DNA from: Litorilituus sediminis
GTDB lineage: Bacteria; Pseudomonadota; Gammaproteobacteria; Enterobacterales; Alteromonadaceae
Direction of reading: 5' to 3'
Assembly (NCBI RefSeq): GCF_004295665.1
Contig: NZ_CP034759.1
Location: forward strand, 3,224,001 to 3,288,000
DNA length: 64,000 bases
The notes under the pieces were generated by a model. That model ran no database searches. It worked only from the letters and a program-made list of their open reading frames with translations, and had not been told where the DNA came from. The position numbers and the translations under genes were made by a program. Below, piece after piece: positions 26,682-35,009 of this stretch (positions are counted from its first letter, which is position 1; each line of letters starts with the position of its first letter).

Positions 26682-28337
26682 TTGATGAAAAAGTGTTCAT
26701 TAAACTTGCTTACCTTGTTTAGTTTTATTGCTGTACTTTTATGTGCATTTGCACTCAATGCTACGCAAGTGAATGATCAGCAAGATGTATCAGTTAAAAA
26801 GATTATTGAGCAAAAAGAAAAGTCAGAGCAAACCTTGCAAGAGGCTGCTAGCAGTGATGATAGTTCCGTGCCTATAGATGAGTTTGAACGCGGCCAACCG
26901 CGCGGTGCGATAGCGGGTTACTTATTGGCAATGCGTGCTGGTGATGTAGAGCTAGCGACAAATTATCTCGATTATCGCAATATTTCTGAAAAAACCTTAG
27001 CGGTTGGCAAAGAAGAGTTAGCGCGCCAGCTTTATGTGGTGTTTCAACGTACCTTATGGGTCGATTTAACTAGCATCAGCGATCAACATTTAGGAGATTT
27101 GCGTGATGGCCTACCTTCGTATCGAGAATTGATTGGTAAGGTAAAAGTTGGTGAAGACACTGAACTTAATGTCTTGTTGCAGCGTGTACCAAGAGAAAAA
27201 GATAAAGTGCGTATTTGGAAAATATCTAATGCGACCGTAGAAAAAATTCCTTATCTTTTTCAAGCTTATTCTTATTCTGCCTTAGGCGAGTTTTTGGCAA
27301 AAAGCTTACCCGCAGTGGATTTTTTCGGGGTAATGCTTTGGCAATGGCTGTATTTCTTGGTGATGTTGGCTGGCACTTACCTTGCCTCGGTTGTCTTTAC
27401 TTGGTTATTTGTAAGAGCGATTAAACGCGTACATTCAACCCTTTCTAAAGATACCGCAGCCTTTATTCAAGGGCCGGTAGCCTTTCTTCTTGCTATTATT
27501 ATTGCACGACAGCTTATTGATGACACCAATGTCACCGTTGCGGTTCGTGCGGTAATGGAAGGAGCAACCACCTTAATTATTGCTTGGTGCTGGGTATTCT
27601 TTCGCTTTGTTGACTTGCTTAAGGTGATTTTAGCGGAAAAATTTGTTGCTCAAGATAAGCCATTAGCCGTCTATTTATTACGACCTGCTGGTACGGTTGC
27701 TAAATTAATTATCCTGGTCGTTGCTAGCCTGATGTGGTTAGAAAACTTAGGTTTTAATGCTTCAACCTTACTGGCTGGTTTAGGTATTGGTGGTTTAGCG
27801 CTGGCATTGGCAGCGCAAAAAACCGTAGAAAATATTATTGGTGCTATTACTTTGTATACCTCGGCACCGGTGAAAATTGGTAACTTCTGCCGCTTTGGCA
27901 ATAGCTATGGCGTTGTTGAAGAAATCGGATTGCGCTCAACCAGAATTCGCACGCTCGAGCGTACCGTGATTTATGTTGCCAATGCCAAGTTTATTGATAT
28001 GGATATCGAGAACTTTTCTGAGCGAGAAAAAATCGCCTTTAGACCTAAATTAATGCTAACGCCCGATTGTAAAAGAGAAAATATAGATAATTTTTTACAA
28101 GCGTTAAAACAGCATTTACTCGCGGCAGAAAATATTGCCGATGAACCACTTAGAGTGCATTTTAAAGCTTATACGGTAATGGGCTTAGAGTTAGATATTC
28201 TTGCTTATGTGAAAACTACAGACTTTGATGCCTACTTAAATGAAATTAATCAACTTAATCTAACCATTTTAAGCTTGCTAGAGCAGCACCATTGTCAATT
28301 ACAAGTAGTGTCTGAGCGTAGCTTAGCAAGCTTATAG
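26682..28337 (+). CDS. MscS-family mechanosensitive channel
   Basis: 551 residues, inner membrane. An N-terminal signal or TM segment (LLTLFSFIAVLLCAFALNA) is followed by a periplasmic domain of about 170 residues, then four to five TM helices from residue about 210. The MscS pore helix and beta domain read LLAGLGIGGLALALAAQKTV, then NIIGAITLYTSAPVKIGNFC, GNSYGVVEEIGLRSTRIRTLERTVIYVAN and a C-terminal alpha/beta domain. It opens under membrane tension to release solutes on osmotic downshift, fitting a marine host. The TTG start at 26682 overlaps the ATG at 26684 in another frame; GGGATTTTTATTG gives a plausible ribosome binding site for the start used here. Confidence 0.9.
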   Translation: MMKKCSLNLLTLFSFIAVLLCAFALNATQVNDQQDVSVKKIIEQKEKSEQTLQEAASSDDSSVPIDEFERGQPRGAIAGYLLAMRAGDVELATNYLDYRNISEKTLAVGKEELARQLYVVFQRTLWVDLTSISDQHLGDLRDGLPSYRELIGKVKVGEDTELNVLLQRVPREKDKVRIWKISNATVEKIPYLFQAYSYSALGEFLAKSLPAVDFFGVMLWQWLYFLVMLAGTYLASVVFTWLFVRAIKRVHSTLSKDTAAFIQGPVAFLLAIIIARQLIDDTNVTVAVRAVMEGATTLIIAWCWVFFRFVDLLKVILAEKFVAQDKPLAVYLLRPAGTVAKLIILVVASLMWLENLGFNASTLLAGLGIGGLALALAAQKTVENIIGAITLYTSAPVKIGNFCRFGNSYGVVEEIGLRSTRIRTLERTVIYVANAKFIDMDIENFSEREKIAFRPKLMLTPDCKRENIDNFLQALKQHLLAAENIADEPLRVHFKAYTVMGLELDILAYVKTTDFDAYLNEINQLNLTILSLLEQHHCQLQVVSERSLASL

Positions 28338-28365
28338 CTTAGCGTATAAGGGAAGCAGCCAAGCG

Positions 28366-28674
28366 TTATTCTTGGCTGTAGCTTTTTTCTAAATTGCCTA
28401 GTACGGTAAAAAGTTGCTCAATTTTTTTCACTAAAGCGATAAGTAGTTGTTGATCATGGCTTTGCTGCCATTTAACTAAGTCGTTGGCAACTTCTTCAAC
28501 ATAAGGTTGAAAAGTGTTGGAGCTGCAAGTAAAGCCCGCATCTTTTTTAAATACCGCTTCAAAGCCTGCTTTTTTGTGTTCACGTAAATCAGCTAAGGTG
28601 GCATCAGCACTTAGTGATTTTTTTAAGATAATAGAAATATTTTCTATTAATTGTTGTTCAATAGCCTTACTCAT
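28366..28674 (-). CDS. Small helical protein of unknown function
   Basis: 102 residues, almost entirely predicted helical, without a signal peptide or TM and with one Cys (FTCSSNTFQ). No family is recognised. It lies 31 bp downstream of epmB on the same strand, so it may share its transcript. The C-terminal part (DQQLLIALVKKIEQLFTVLG) is amphipathic and could mediate oligomerisation. Confidence 0.6.
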   Translation of the reverse strand: MSKAIEQQLIENISIILKKSLSADATLADLREHKKAGFEAVFKKDAGFTCSSNTFQPYVEEVANDLVKWQQSHDQQLLIALVKKIEQLFTVLGNLEKSYSQE

Positions 28675-28705
28675 GATTACTCTGCTGTCGGTAAATTTGT
28701 GGCGA

Positions 28706-29734
28706 TTATGCCAGATTTATTGGGGTTTTGTTAGCTTCTCCGGCAATTTCCCGTACTAACCTGGGCATTAGAAAACCGGATAAGTTCGCCATCATTTCAG
28801 TGGCAATCTCTTTTGCCTGCTGTTCGTCAACATCAAAATGGGCAACCCCTTGTACGGGATCAAATAAATGTAAATAATAAGGCTGAATGCCAATATCAAA
28901 GAGTTGCTGGCTTAGGGCAATTAGTACCTTAGCGTCATTATTTACGCCATTTAAAAGCACGCTTTGATTAAATAGTGGAATGCGCGCGGCGCGCAAGGGC
29001 TCTATCGCCTGGGCAAACTCTTCATTTAATTCATTTGGATGATTTACATGTAAAACAATAGTGGCTTTAAGTCGGCTTTGTTTTAGCATATTCGCTAAAG
29101 TTTCTGTAACTCTGCTAGGCATCACCACAGGTAAGCGTGTATGAATACGTAAACGCTTAACATGGGCAATTGCTTCAATCTGTTGTACTAACCAGGTTAA
29201 GTGTTCATCTGAGGCCATCAGCGGGTCGCCACCACTGAAAATTACCTCATCTATGCTTGAATTGTTTGCAATATAAGCTAATGCGGCTTGCCAGCGCTTT
29301 TTATTGGGGCTGTTATCTTGATAGGGAAAGTGGCGTCGAAAACAATAGCGACAATTAATCGCACAACCTGATTTAACTATCATTAGTACCCGATTGTTGT
29401 ATTTATGCAGTAAACCTTCCGCGACTGTGTCGTGTTCTTCTAGCGGATCAGTGCTATATCCTGGTGTTACCACAAATTCATCAGCTAATGGCATCACTTG
29501 TTTTAATAAAGGATCATTAATATCGCCTTTTTTCATGCGTTTAATAAATGAAATAGGCACTCGAACTGGAAAGAGCTTGCGGGCTTTAAAATGCTGTAGA
29601 TAATCGCTCGGTTCAATATCTAGCATTTGCAGTAGCACTTTAGGATCTGTGACTACATTTGCTAAATCTTTTTGCCAAGAAGTGTGCAAATTATTTTCTA
29701 TTTGGGGTATTATCTGCGGCAATTCTAAATTCAA
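28706..29734 (-). CDS. epmB: EF-P beta-lysylation enzyme, lysine 2,3-aminomutase EpmB
   Basis: Radical-SAM, PLP-dependent enzyme that converts (S)-alpha-lysine to (R)-beta-lysine for EpmA to attach to EF-P. The radical-SAM cluster ligands are Cys124-x3-Cys128-x2-Cys131 (CAINCRYC), followed by RRHFPY. Other family blocks are STDPLEEHD, DEVIFSGGDPLMAS, HTRLPVV and the C-terminal YYLHLFDPVQG with PLP contacts. Start: the frame runs to 29794 with no ATG. I prefer the TTG at 29734 (AGAGA just upstream), which gives 342 residues, the normal length. It is divergent from efp, its protein target. Confidence 0.94.
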   Translation of the reverse strand: MNLELPQIIPQIENNLHTSWQKDLANVVTDPKVLLQMLDIEPSDYLQHFKARKLFPVRVPISFIKRMKKGDINDPLLKQVMPLADEFVVTPGYSTDPLEEHDTVAEGLLHKYNNRVLMIVKSGCAINCRYCFRRHFPYQDNSPNKKRWQAALAYIANNSSIDEVIFSGGDPLMASDEHLTWLVQQIEAIAHVKRLRIHTRLPVVMPSRVTETLANMLKQSRLKATIVLHVNHPNELNEEFAQAIEPLRAARIPLFNQSVLLNGVNNDAKVLIALSQQLFDIGIQPYYLHLFDPVQGVAHFDVDEQQAKEIATEMMANLSGFLMPRLVREIAGEANKTPINLA

Positions 29735-29827
29735 TTTATCGTCTCTGTGCAATTTTTCGGTTACGACTATCGTGATATGTGAATGATACCGCAACAGAGA
29801 TCCAATTAATAAAAAAAGAGTACATTT

Positions 29828-30397
29828 ATGGCTAATTTCAGTACTAACCAGTTCAAAGCTGGTTTAAAAATCATGCTTGATGGCGAACCGTGTAACATTC
29901 TAGAAAATGAATTAGTAAAGCCGGGTAAAGGCCAAGCATTTAACCGTGTTAAAATTCGTAAGCTAGTCTCTGGTAAGGTATTAGAGAAAACCTTTAAATC
30001 AGGCGAATCTGTTGAAGGTGCTGATGTAATGGACGTTGAATTAGCATACCTTTATGCTGATGGCGAGTTCTGGCACTTTATGAATAACGATACCTTTGAG
30101 CAAATTGGCGCAGAAGAAAAAGCCGTTGCCGATGCGGTAAAATGGTTAGTTGAAGGTGATATTTGTACAATTACTTTATGGAATGGCACGCCTATTTCAG
30201 TTACCCCGCCTAACTTCGTTGAACTTGATATTGTTGAAACTGATCCAGGTCTTAAAGGTGATACTGCGGGTACAGGTGGTAAGCCAGCAACGTTAACTAC
30301 AGGTGCGGTAGTACGTGTACCTTTATTTGTCCAAATTGGTGAAAAAGTGAAAATAGATACGCGCTCAGGTGAGTACGTTTCACGCGCAACGAAGTAA
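29828..30397 (+). CDS. efp: Elongation factor P
   Basis: Relieves ribosome stalling at polyproline stretches. 189 residues with the three beta-barrel KOW/S1-like domains. The modification site Lys34 is in the expected loop (VKPGKGQAF), the context recognised by EpmA. C-terminal EF-P motifs include [18 protein letters not shown] and [14 protein letters not shown]. It faces epmB, consistent with beta-lysylated EF-P in this organism; epmA is not in the window. Confidence 0.97.
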   Translation: MANFSTNQFKAGLKIMLDGEPCNILENELVKPGKGQAFNRVKIRKLVSGKVLEKTFKSGESVEGADVMDVELAYLYADGEFWHFMNNDTFEQIGAEEKAVADAVKWLVEGDICTITLWNGTPISVTPPNFVELDIVETDPGLKGDTAGTGGKPATLTTGAVVRVPLFVQIGEKVKIDTRSGEYVSRATK

Positions 30398-30427
30398 TTA
30401 GTCATATTTTAATCAAGGGAGGGTGTG

Positions 30428-31096
30428 ATGATAGTGAAAAAAGTTTTTGGCTTTGCGCTACTAACAGGGTTAATGCTTTCAAGTATGAGCTTTGATAGCC
30501 TAGCTAACTACACTAAACGTGATGGACGCTGGGAAGCCAGTTTTCAATTGCTTAATAGCTTGTCTGCCGATGTTGACGGTAAAAATGGCTCGCAACTGGA
30601 TTTAGACAGTGATATTGGCTGGGGTTTCACTTTAGGCTATAACTTAAATCCTCATATATTGCTAAACTTTGATTTCGCTTCAGTAACGCCTGATTATAAA
30701 GCAACCTTGATTGAAGATGACGGTGATGAATATGAAATTGATCACAAGATGAATATTTATCAAAGTCAGTTCAATATTGTTTATAACTTAATGGCTGAGC
30801 AATTTACTCCTTTTGTTCAAGCTGGCCTTGGCTGGAGCTTTGTTGACAGTAATATTGCCGATGGTCCACCCACTGAAATTTGCTGGTGGGATCCATGGTG
30901 GGGTTATATTTGTGAGCGTTATCAAAACACTTATAGTGATTCACGTGTTAGCTATAATGTTGCCGCAGGTGTTCGTTACGAGTTAGATAACAGCATGTTC
31001 TTTCGTGCTAGCTACCAGCAAACGTGGACAGATTTAAGTCATTCTGAAGATTTAAGTTTAGGTATGGTTCGATTAGAAATTGGCTCTATGTTTTAA
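30428..31096 (+). CDS. Outer-membrane beta-barrel protein
   Basis: 222 residues from the ATG at 30428, which has a very strong Shine-Dalgarno (AAGGGAGG at 30415-30422); the GTG at 30425 is too close. A signal peptide ends near residue 26 (FDSLAN). The rest alternates polar and hydrophobic residues as in small eight-stranded barrels (WGFTLGYNLNPHILLNFDFA, VQAGLGWSFV, then YNVAAGVRYEL and FFRASYQQTW), ending in Phe, the usual outer-membrane insertion signal. An unusual extracellular loop has five Trp and two Cys (EICWWDPWWGYICERY). It is OmpW/OmpA-like in size. It is 30 bp downstream of efp. Confidence 0.82.
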   Translation: MIVKKVFGFALLTGLMLSSMSFDSLANYTKRDGRWEASFQLLNSLSADVDGKNGSQLDLDSDIGWGFTLGYNLNPHILLNFDFASVTPDYKATLIEDDGDEYEIDHKMNIYQSQFNIVYNLMAEQFTPFVQAGLGWSFVDSNIADGPPTEICWWDPWWGYICERYQNTYSDSRVSYNVAAGVRYELDNSMFFRASYQQTWTDLSHSEDLSLGMVRLEIGSMF

Positions 31097-31120
31097 GCTA
31101 GTTGATAAAATGCATTGCTA

Positions 31121-31158
31121 AAAAGCCAGAGTGTTTACATTATCGCTCTGGCTTTTTT
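31121..31158 (+). terminator. Rho-independent terminator
   Basis: AAAAGCCAGAG (31121-31131) and CTCTGGCTTTT (31146-31156), 14-nt loop, followed by Ts; 25 bp past the barrel gene stop. Confidence 0.85.
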
Positions 31159-31228
31159 GCATTTGTTACTTTCATTCTAATTCGAGCAAGTATATTCTTG
31201 TTAATATTATTGTTTTGGATGTGACACT

Positions 31229-32251
31229 GTGAAAGAAAAAGCTACCTCATTTGATATTGCATACCAAGCGGGCGTTTCTCAATCAACCGTATCTCGTGCA
31301 TTGCGAAATAGTCCTTTAGTTAATGCTGCAACCAGAGAAAAAATCCAAGCAATTGCGAAAGAGTTGAATTACAAGGTAGATAAAAACGCCAGTAACTTGC
31401 GTTCGCAGCAAAGTGATACCATTGCTTTATTGCTGTTTGAAGACCCCACCAATGATGACTCGGCAATTAATCCGTTCTTTTTGTCTATGCTAGGTAGTAT
31501 TACCCGTGCTTGTGCACAAAAAGGTTATGATTTATTGGTTTCTTTTCAGCAAGCCAGTAATGATTGGCACGCTGATTTTGAAGACAGTAACAAGGCTGAT
31601 GGCTTAATTTTACTAGGTTATGGCGACTTTGTTGATTTTGAAGAAAAACTAGTGCAATTAACTGAGCAGGGTACTCATTTTGTTCGTTGGGGCGCAGAAG
31701 TAGAAAACTTGCCTTTAGTGTCAATTGGTTGTGATAACTTTCAAGGTGGCAAGGAAATTACTGAGCACGTTATTGCACAAGGCTATAATAAATTAGCATT
31801 TTTAGGTAGTGCTTCAAGCCACGCACCAGAATTTTTTGAACGCTATAAAGGTCATTGTCAGGCGTTAACAGAAGCCAACTTGGCTGTAATCGATAGCATG
31901 CAAATTAATGCCCTTTATACCGAAGATGCCGGTTATAAAGCTGCGTGTAAATTAATTGAATCTAAGCAGGAGTTTGATGCCATTTGTGCAGCCAGTGATC
32001 TTATTGCCATTGGTGCTATGCGCGCACTACAAGAGCACGGTATTAGCATACCAGAGCAAGTGGCTGTGGTGGGCTTCGATGATATTGCTATTGCGAGTTT
32101 TACCTTTCCACCACTAACAACGGTAAAACAAGATACCAAATTAGCTGGTGAATTACTGGTTGATAGCCTACTGGATTTAATTGCCGGAGAATCAACAAAA
32201 ACTACCCAGATAAAACCAGAGTTAGTTATTCGAAAGTCTTGTGGAAGCTAG
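31229..32251 (+). CDS. LacI-family regulator of the alpha-glucan locus
   Basis: 340 residues, GTG start. The N-terminal helix-turn-helix is FDIAYQAGVSQSTVSRALRN, followed by the hinge helix region (KNASNLRSQQS). The rest is a periplasmic-binding-protein-like sugar sensor (LNYKVD, ICAASDLIAIGAMRALQEHG, then VAVVGFDDIAIASFTFPPLTTV). It stands at the edge of the alpha-glucan utilisation genes, next to the MFS transporter and glucokinase. Eight palindromes with a central CG (ATACGTAT), the symmetry typical of LacI-family operators, lie in front of the metabolic genes. I infer it is the maltose/maltodextrin-responsive repressor (MalR-like); no such palindrome lies in front of its own gene. Confidence 0.9.
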   Translation: MKEKATSFDIAYQAGVSQSTVSRALRNSPLVNAATREKIQAIAKELNYKVDKNASNLRSQQSDTIALLLFEDPTNDDSAINPFFLSMLGSITRACAQKGYDLLVSFQQASNDWHADFEDSNKADGLILLGYGDFVDFEEKLVQLTEQGTHFVRWGAEVENLPLVSIGCDNFQGGKEITEHVIAQGYNKLAFLGSASSHAPEFFERYKGHCQALTEANLAVIDSMQINALYTEDAGYKAACKLIESKQEFDAICAASDLIAIGAMRALQEHGISIPEQVAVVGFDDIAIASFTFPPLTTVKQDTKLAGELLVDSLLDLIAGESTKTTQIKPELVIRKSCGS

Positions 32252-32272
32252 TAACCTTTGGTTGGCAAAATT

Positions 32273-32307
32273 AAAAAGGAGTTATCTTGGCGGATAACTC
32301 CTTTTTT
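32273..32307. terminator. Bidirectional terminator lacI / MFS transporter
   Basis: AAAAAGGAGTTATC (32273-32286) pairs perfectly with GATAACTCCTTTTT (32293-32306) around a 6-nt loop. It sits between convergent genes. Confidence 0.9.
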
Positions 32308-32338
32308 AGTGTCAGAAATTTGCTGTAAATAAGTTTAG

Positions 32339-33820
32339 TTAGGCAGAGGCTTTAGCTGTTGCTGAGCTTGGTTGCTCTACACCTTCTTTAACAAAAAATA
32401 CTGATGCTGCTGCCAATATCATAGCGATACCTGCAAGCATAATGATATAGATGGCTTGATTGTTAAATACCGACGTTAATATCCAACCAGCGAAAATGCC
32501 GGAAATAATTTGTGGTGCTGCTATGGTAAAGTTAAAAATTCCCATATAAACGCCGGTTTGTTTCGCTGGTAATGAGCCTGCTAATATTGCATATGGCATA
32601 GCCAATATTGCTGCCCAAGCGATACCCACGCCTACCATAGGTAAGAATAATGATACCGCGCCTTTTGGCACTTCAATTTGGGTAATAAATAGGTTTACCA
32701 GCGTTGGCTCAGGGTTTTGCATAAACATAATCGATAAATACCCTATGCCGCCAGCAAGTAAAGATAGTGAGTAGGTAAGTTTACGACCAATGCTGTTGGC
32801 TACTTTGGCTAAAAACAATGAGGCAATAGCGGCAAATAATGAGTAAGCAGCAAATATAATGCCGACCCAATCGCCCGCGGTACCTTTAGCTGCGGCAATG
32901 TCTGCTGGAATATGACTAACAGACGCTAAATAGCTTGGATCAAACCATTTTGCCTCTACACCCCAAATATGTTGGCTGATGGCTGGCATGGTATAAACCC
33001 ACATAATAAATAGTGCGAACCACGAGAAAAATTGCACAATAGCCAGTTGCTTCATGGTGCTTGGCATGGTTTTCATTAGGGCAAAAAATCCACAGAGCTT
33101 TTGCCAAATAGTTAAATTATTTTGCTGGCTATCAAGTTGCGCTAAACCGTTAGTACCAGGTGCATACTCTTTGGTTCTAAATACTGTCCATAACACAGAG
33201 CCGAGCATTACCGAAGCGCCAAGGTAAAACGCCCAAATGACTGATGGCGCAACTTTTCCGGCTTCTGCTGTGTTTTCAAGGCCAATTACATTGGTAAGCA
33301 CGAAAGGTAAAATAGAGCCAAGTACCGCGCCGATATTGATTAAAAAAGACTGAATTGAATAGCCGATATTGCGTTGCTCGGCTGGCACCATATCAGAAAC
33401 TAAAGCGCGAAATGGCTGAAATGCTAAATTAAATGAAGCGTCCATAATGGCTAACATCATGGCGCCAAAAATAAGTGGTGTTATAAAGTTTGCCAGCGTT
33501 GCTGAATTTGGCATTAATGTCATGCCAATAGCGGCTGCTATACCACCGGCTAGAATATAGGGCGTGCGTCGACCTAAGCGGTTCCAGGTTTTATCTGATG
33601 CTGAACCAACAAGCGGCTGAATAATTAAGCCCATCACAGGGGCAACTAGCCAAAACAGTGAGAGTGAGTGTAAATCTGCGCCGAGATCCGACAATATTCG
33701 ACTGGCATTGGCGTTTTGCAGCGCGAAGCCAAATTGAACGCCCAGGAAGCCAAAACTCACATTCCAAATTTGCCAAAAACTAAGACGCGGTTTAGATTGG
33801 TTTTTGCTTGCTGTGGTCAT
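32339..33820 (-). CDS. MFS sugar transporter (SLC45-like, probable maltose/maltodextrin carrier)
   Basis: 493 residues with 12 hydrophobic segments. SLC45/GPH-like features: WNVSFGFLGVQFGFALQNAN in TM1, the RLGRRTPYIL loop between TM2 and TM3 (MFS signature) and YSIQSFLINIGAVLGSILPF. It should import maltose, maltodextrins or glucose across the inner membrane with H+ or Na+. The neighbours (glucokinase and alpha-glucosidase on the same strand, LacI regulator opposite) support an alpha-glucoside substrate. An ATACGTAT operator lies 183 bp upstream of the start, and a 7-bp stem (AGCACTC at 33863, GAGTGCT at 33886) falls in its leader. Confidence 0.87.
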   Translation of the reverse strand: MTTASKNQSKPRLSFWQIWNVSFGFLGVQFGFALQNANASRILSDLGADLHSLSLFWLVAPVMGLIIQPLVGSASDKTWNRLGRRTPYILAGGIAAAIGMTLMPNSATLANFITPLIFGAMMLAIMDASFNLAFQPFRALVSDMVPAEQRNIGYSIQSFLINIGAVLGSILPFVLTNVIGLENTAEAGKVAPSVIWAFYLGASVMLGSVLWTVFRTKEYAPGTNGLAQLDSQQNNLTIWQKLCGFFALMKTMPSTMKQLAIVQFFSWFALFIMWVYTMPAISQHIWGVEAKWFDPSYLASVSHIPADIAAAKGTAGDWVGIIFAAYSLFAAIASLFLAKVANSIGRKLTYSLSLLAGGIGYLSIMFMQNPEPTLVNLFITQIEVPKGAVSLFLPMVGVGIAWAAILAMPYAILAGSLPAKQTGVYMGIFNFTIAAPQIISGIFAGWILTSVFNNQAIYIIMLAGIAMILAAASVFFVKEGVEQPSSATAKASA

Positions 33821-34002
33821 AACATCTAACTCTTATAATAATTGTTGAGTGTTTGATAAAAGAGCACTCCAAACCTAAGGATTTAGAGTGCTTATGCCAA
33901 AAGAGGATGGCAAAAAATCAAACATAGTGTGTCTCAGGAGGCTAACATCGTAAACCGCCTAATCTCCTCAATATACTAATTCTGCCAATTAACAGCTATC
34001 TA

Positions 34003-34018
34003 TTACATACGTATTCAA
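34003..34018 (-). promoter_or_regulatory. LacI-family operator 1 (MFS transporter)
   Basis: TTACATACGTATTCAA. It lies between glk and the MFS transporter gene, where it would give the transporter its own regulated promoter. Its right arm is part of a perfect 10-bp tandem duplication (GTATTCAATC at 34011 and again at 34021). Confidence 0.72.
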
Positions 34019-34028
34019 TCGTATTCAA

Positions 34029-35009
34029 TCACGATTGCAGAATATAAGCCGCTGCACCTAACAAACCTGGCTGTTGTTCGGTGATAACATACGTCGGTGC
34101 TTGTTTAGGAATATGAGACAAACGGCCTTTGCTTTCAAATCTGGCTCTAAACTGACTTGCTTTTAGATAATCGATAAAGCGCGGAACTATGCCACCAGCA
34201 ATATATACACCGCCTTGGCTATTGAGTGTTAAAGCAAGATTACCGGCAAAACTACCGAGTACTTGGCAAAATATGGTTAAGCTTTGTTGGCAAACCGCAC
34301 AATACTTATTGATGGCATTAGCACTAATTTCTTGTGCCGTTAATTTATCGCATTCCTTACCATGTTGAATAAACATCAAGGCTTGATATATCTGCTCTAA
34401 GCCATAGCCAGATAAGAGTTGCTCGTATGACACTCGGCTTTTTTTGGTTTTTAAATAAGCAAGGACTTCAATTTCTATGGCATCAACCGGGGCAAAATCG
34501 ACATGACCACCTTCACCGCTAATACAGTGCCACTTGTTATCTACTGATATTAAGTTAGCCACACCTAAGCCAGTACCAGGCCCGCACACTGAAATAGGTT
34601 TGTTAGCGGTTGCTTCGCCTGAGCCAATTTGTACTTTTTGCTCTGCTTTAAGCAAGGGGATAGCCATGGCAATAGCAGTGTAATCATTAATTAGCGTCAG
34701 CTGCTTTAAGCCTAATTGCTTTTTTAACGCTTGCTGGGAAAACTGCCAAGGCAAGTTAGTCATAGAAATTAGATCATCATCTACCGGGCATGCGATAGCT
34801 AAGCAGGCGTTAATCTGGCTATCTTGTAGGTTTTTACTGGCGATATACTGGCTAATAACATCGGCTAAACTGTCATAATCTGCACAGCGAAAGGTTTGTA
34901 AGTCGGTAAACTTATCACTGTGGTTGATATCAGCCAAAGCCAAGCGGATATTCGTTCCGCCAATATCGGCAATGAGGTTAACGGGCTGTTGTGTACTAGG
35001 GGTTGTCAT
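34029..35009 (-). CDS. glk: Glucokinase
   Basis: Phosphorylates glucose with ATP to glucose 6-phosphate in the cytoplasm. 326 residues of the E. coli Glk type: phosphate-1 motif LIADIGGTNIRLALAD at the N-terminus, LINDYTAIAMAIP with the catalytic Asp, CGPGTGLGVANLI, GEGGHVDFAP, and YIAGGIVPR near the C-terminus. It is not a ROK-type kinase, as the ROK zinc motif is missing. It starts directly after the stop of the GH31 alpha-glucosidase gene, so glucose release and phosphorylation are co-expressed. Confidence 0.95.
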   Translation of the reverse strand: MTTPSTQQPVNLIADIGGTNIRLALADINHSDKFTDLQTFRCADYDSLADVISQYIASKNLQDSQINACLAIACPVDDDLISMTNLPWQFSQQALKKQLGLKQLTLINDYTAIAMAIPLLKAEQKVQIGSGEATANKPISVCGPGTGLGVANLISVDNKWHCISGEGGHVDFAPVDAIEIEVLAYLKTKKSRVSYEQLLSGYGLEQIYQALMFIQHGKECDKLTAQEISANAINKYCAVCQQSLTIFCQVLGSFAGNLALTLNSQGGVYIAGGIVPRFIDYLKASQFRARFESKGRLSHIPKQAPTYVITEQQPGLLGAAAYILQS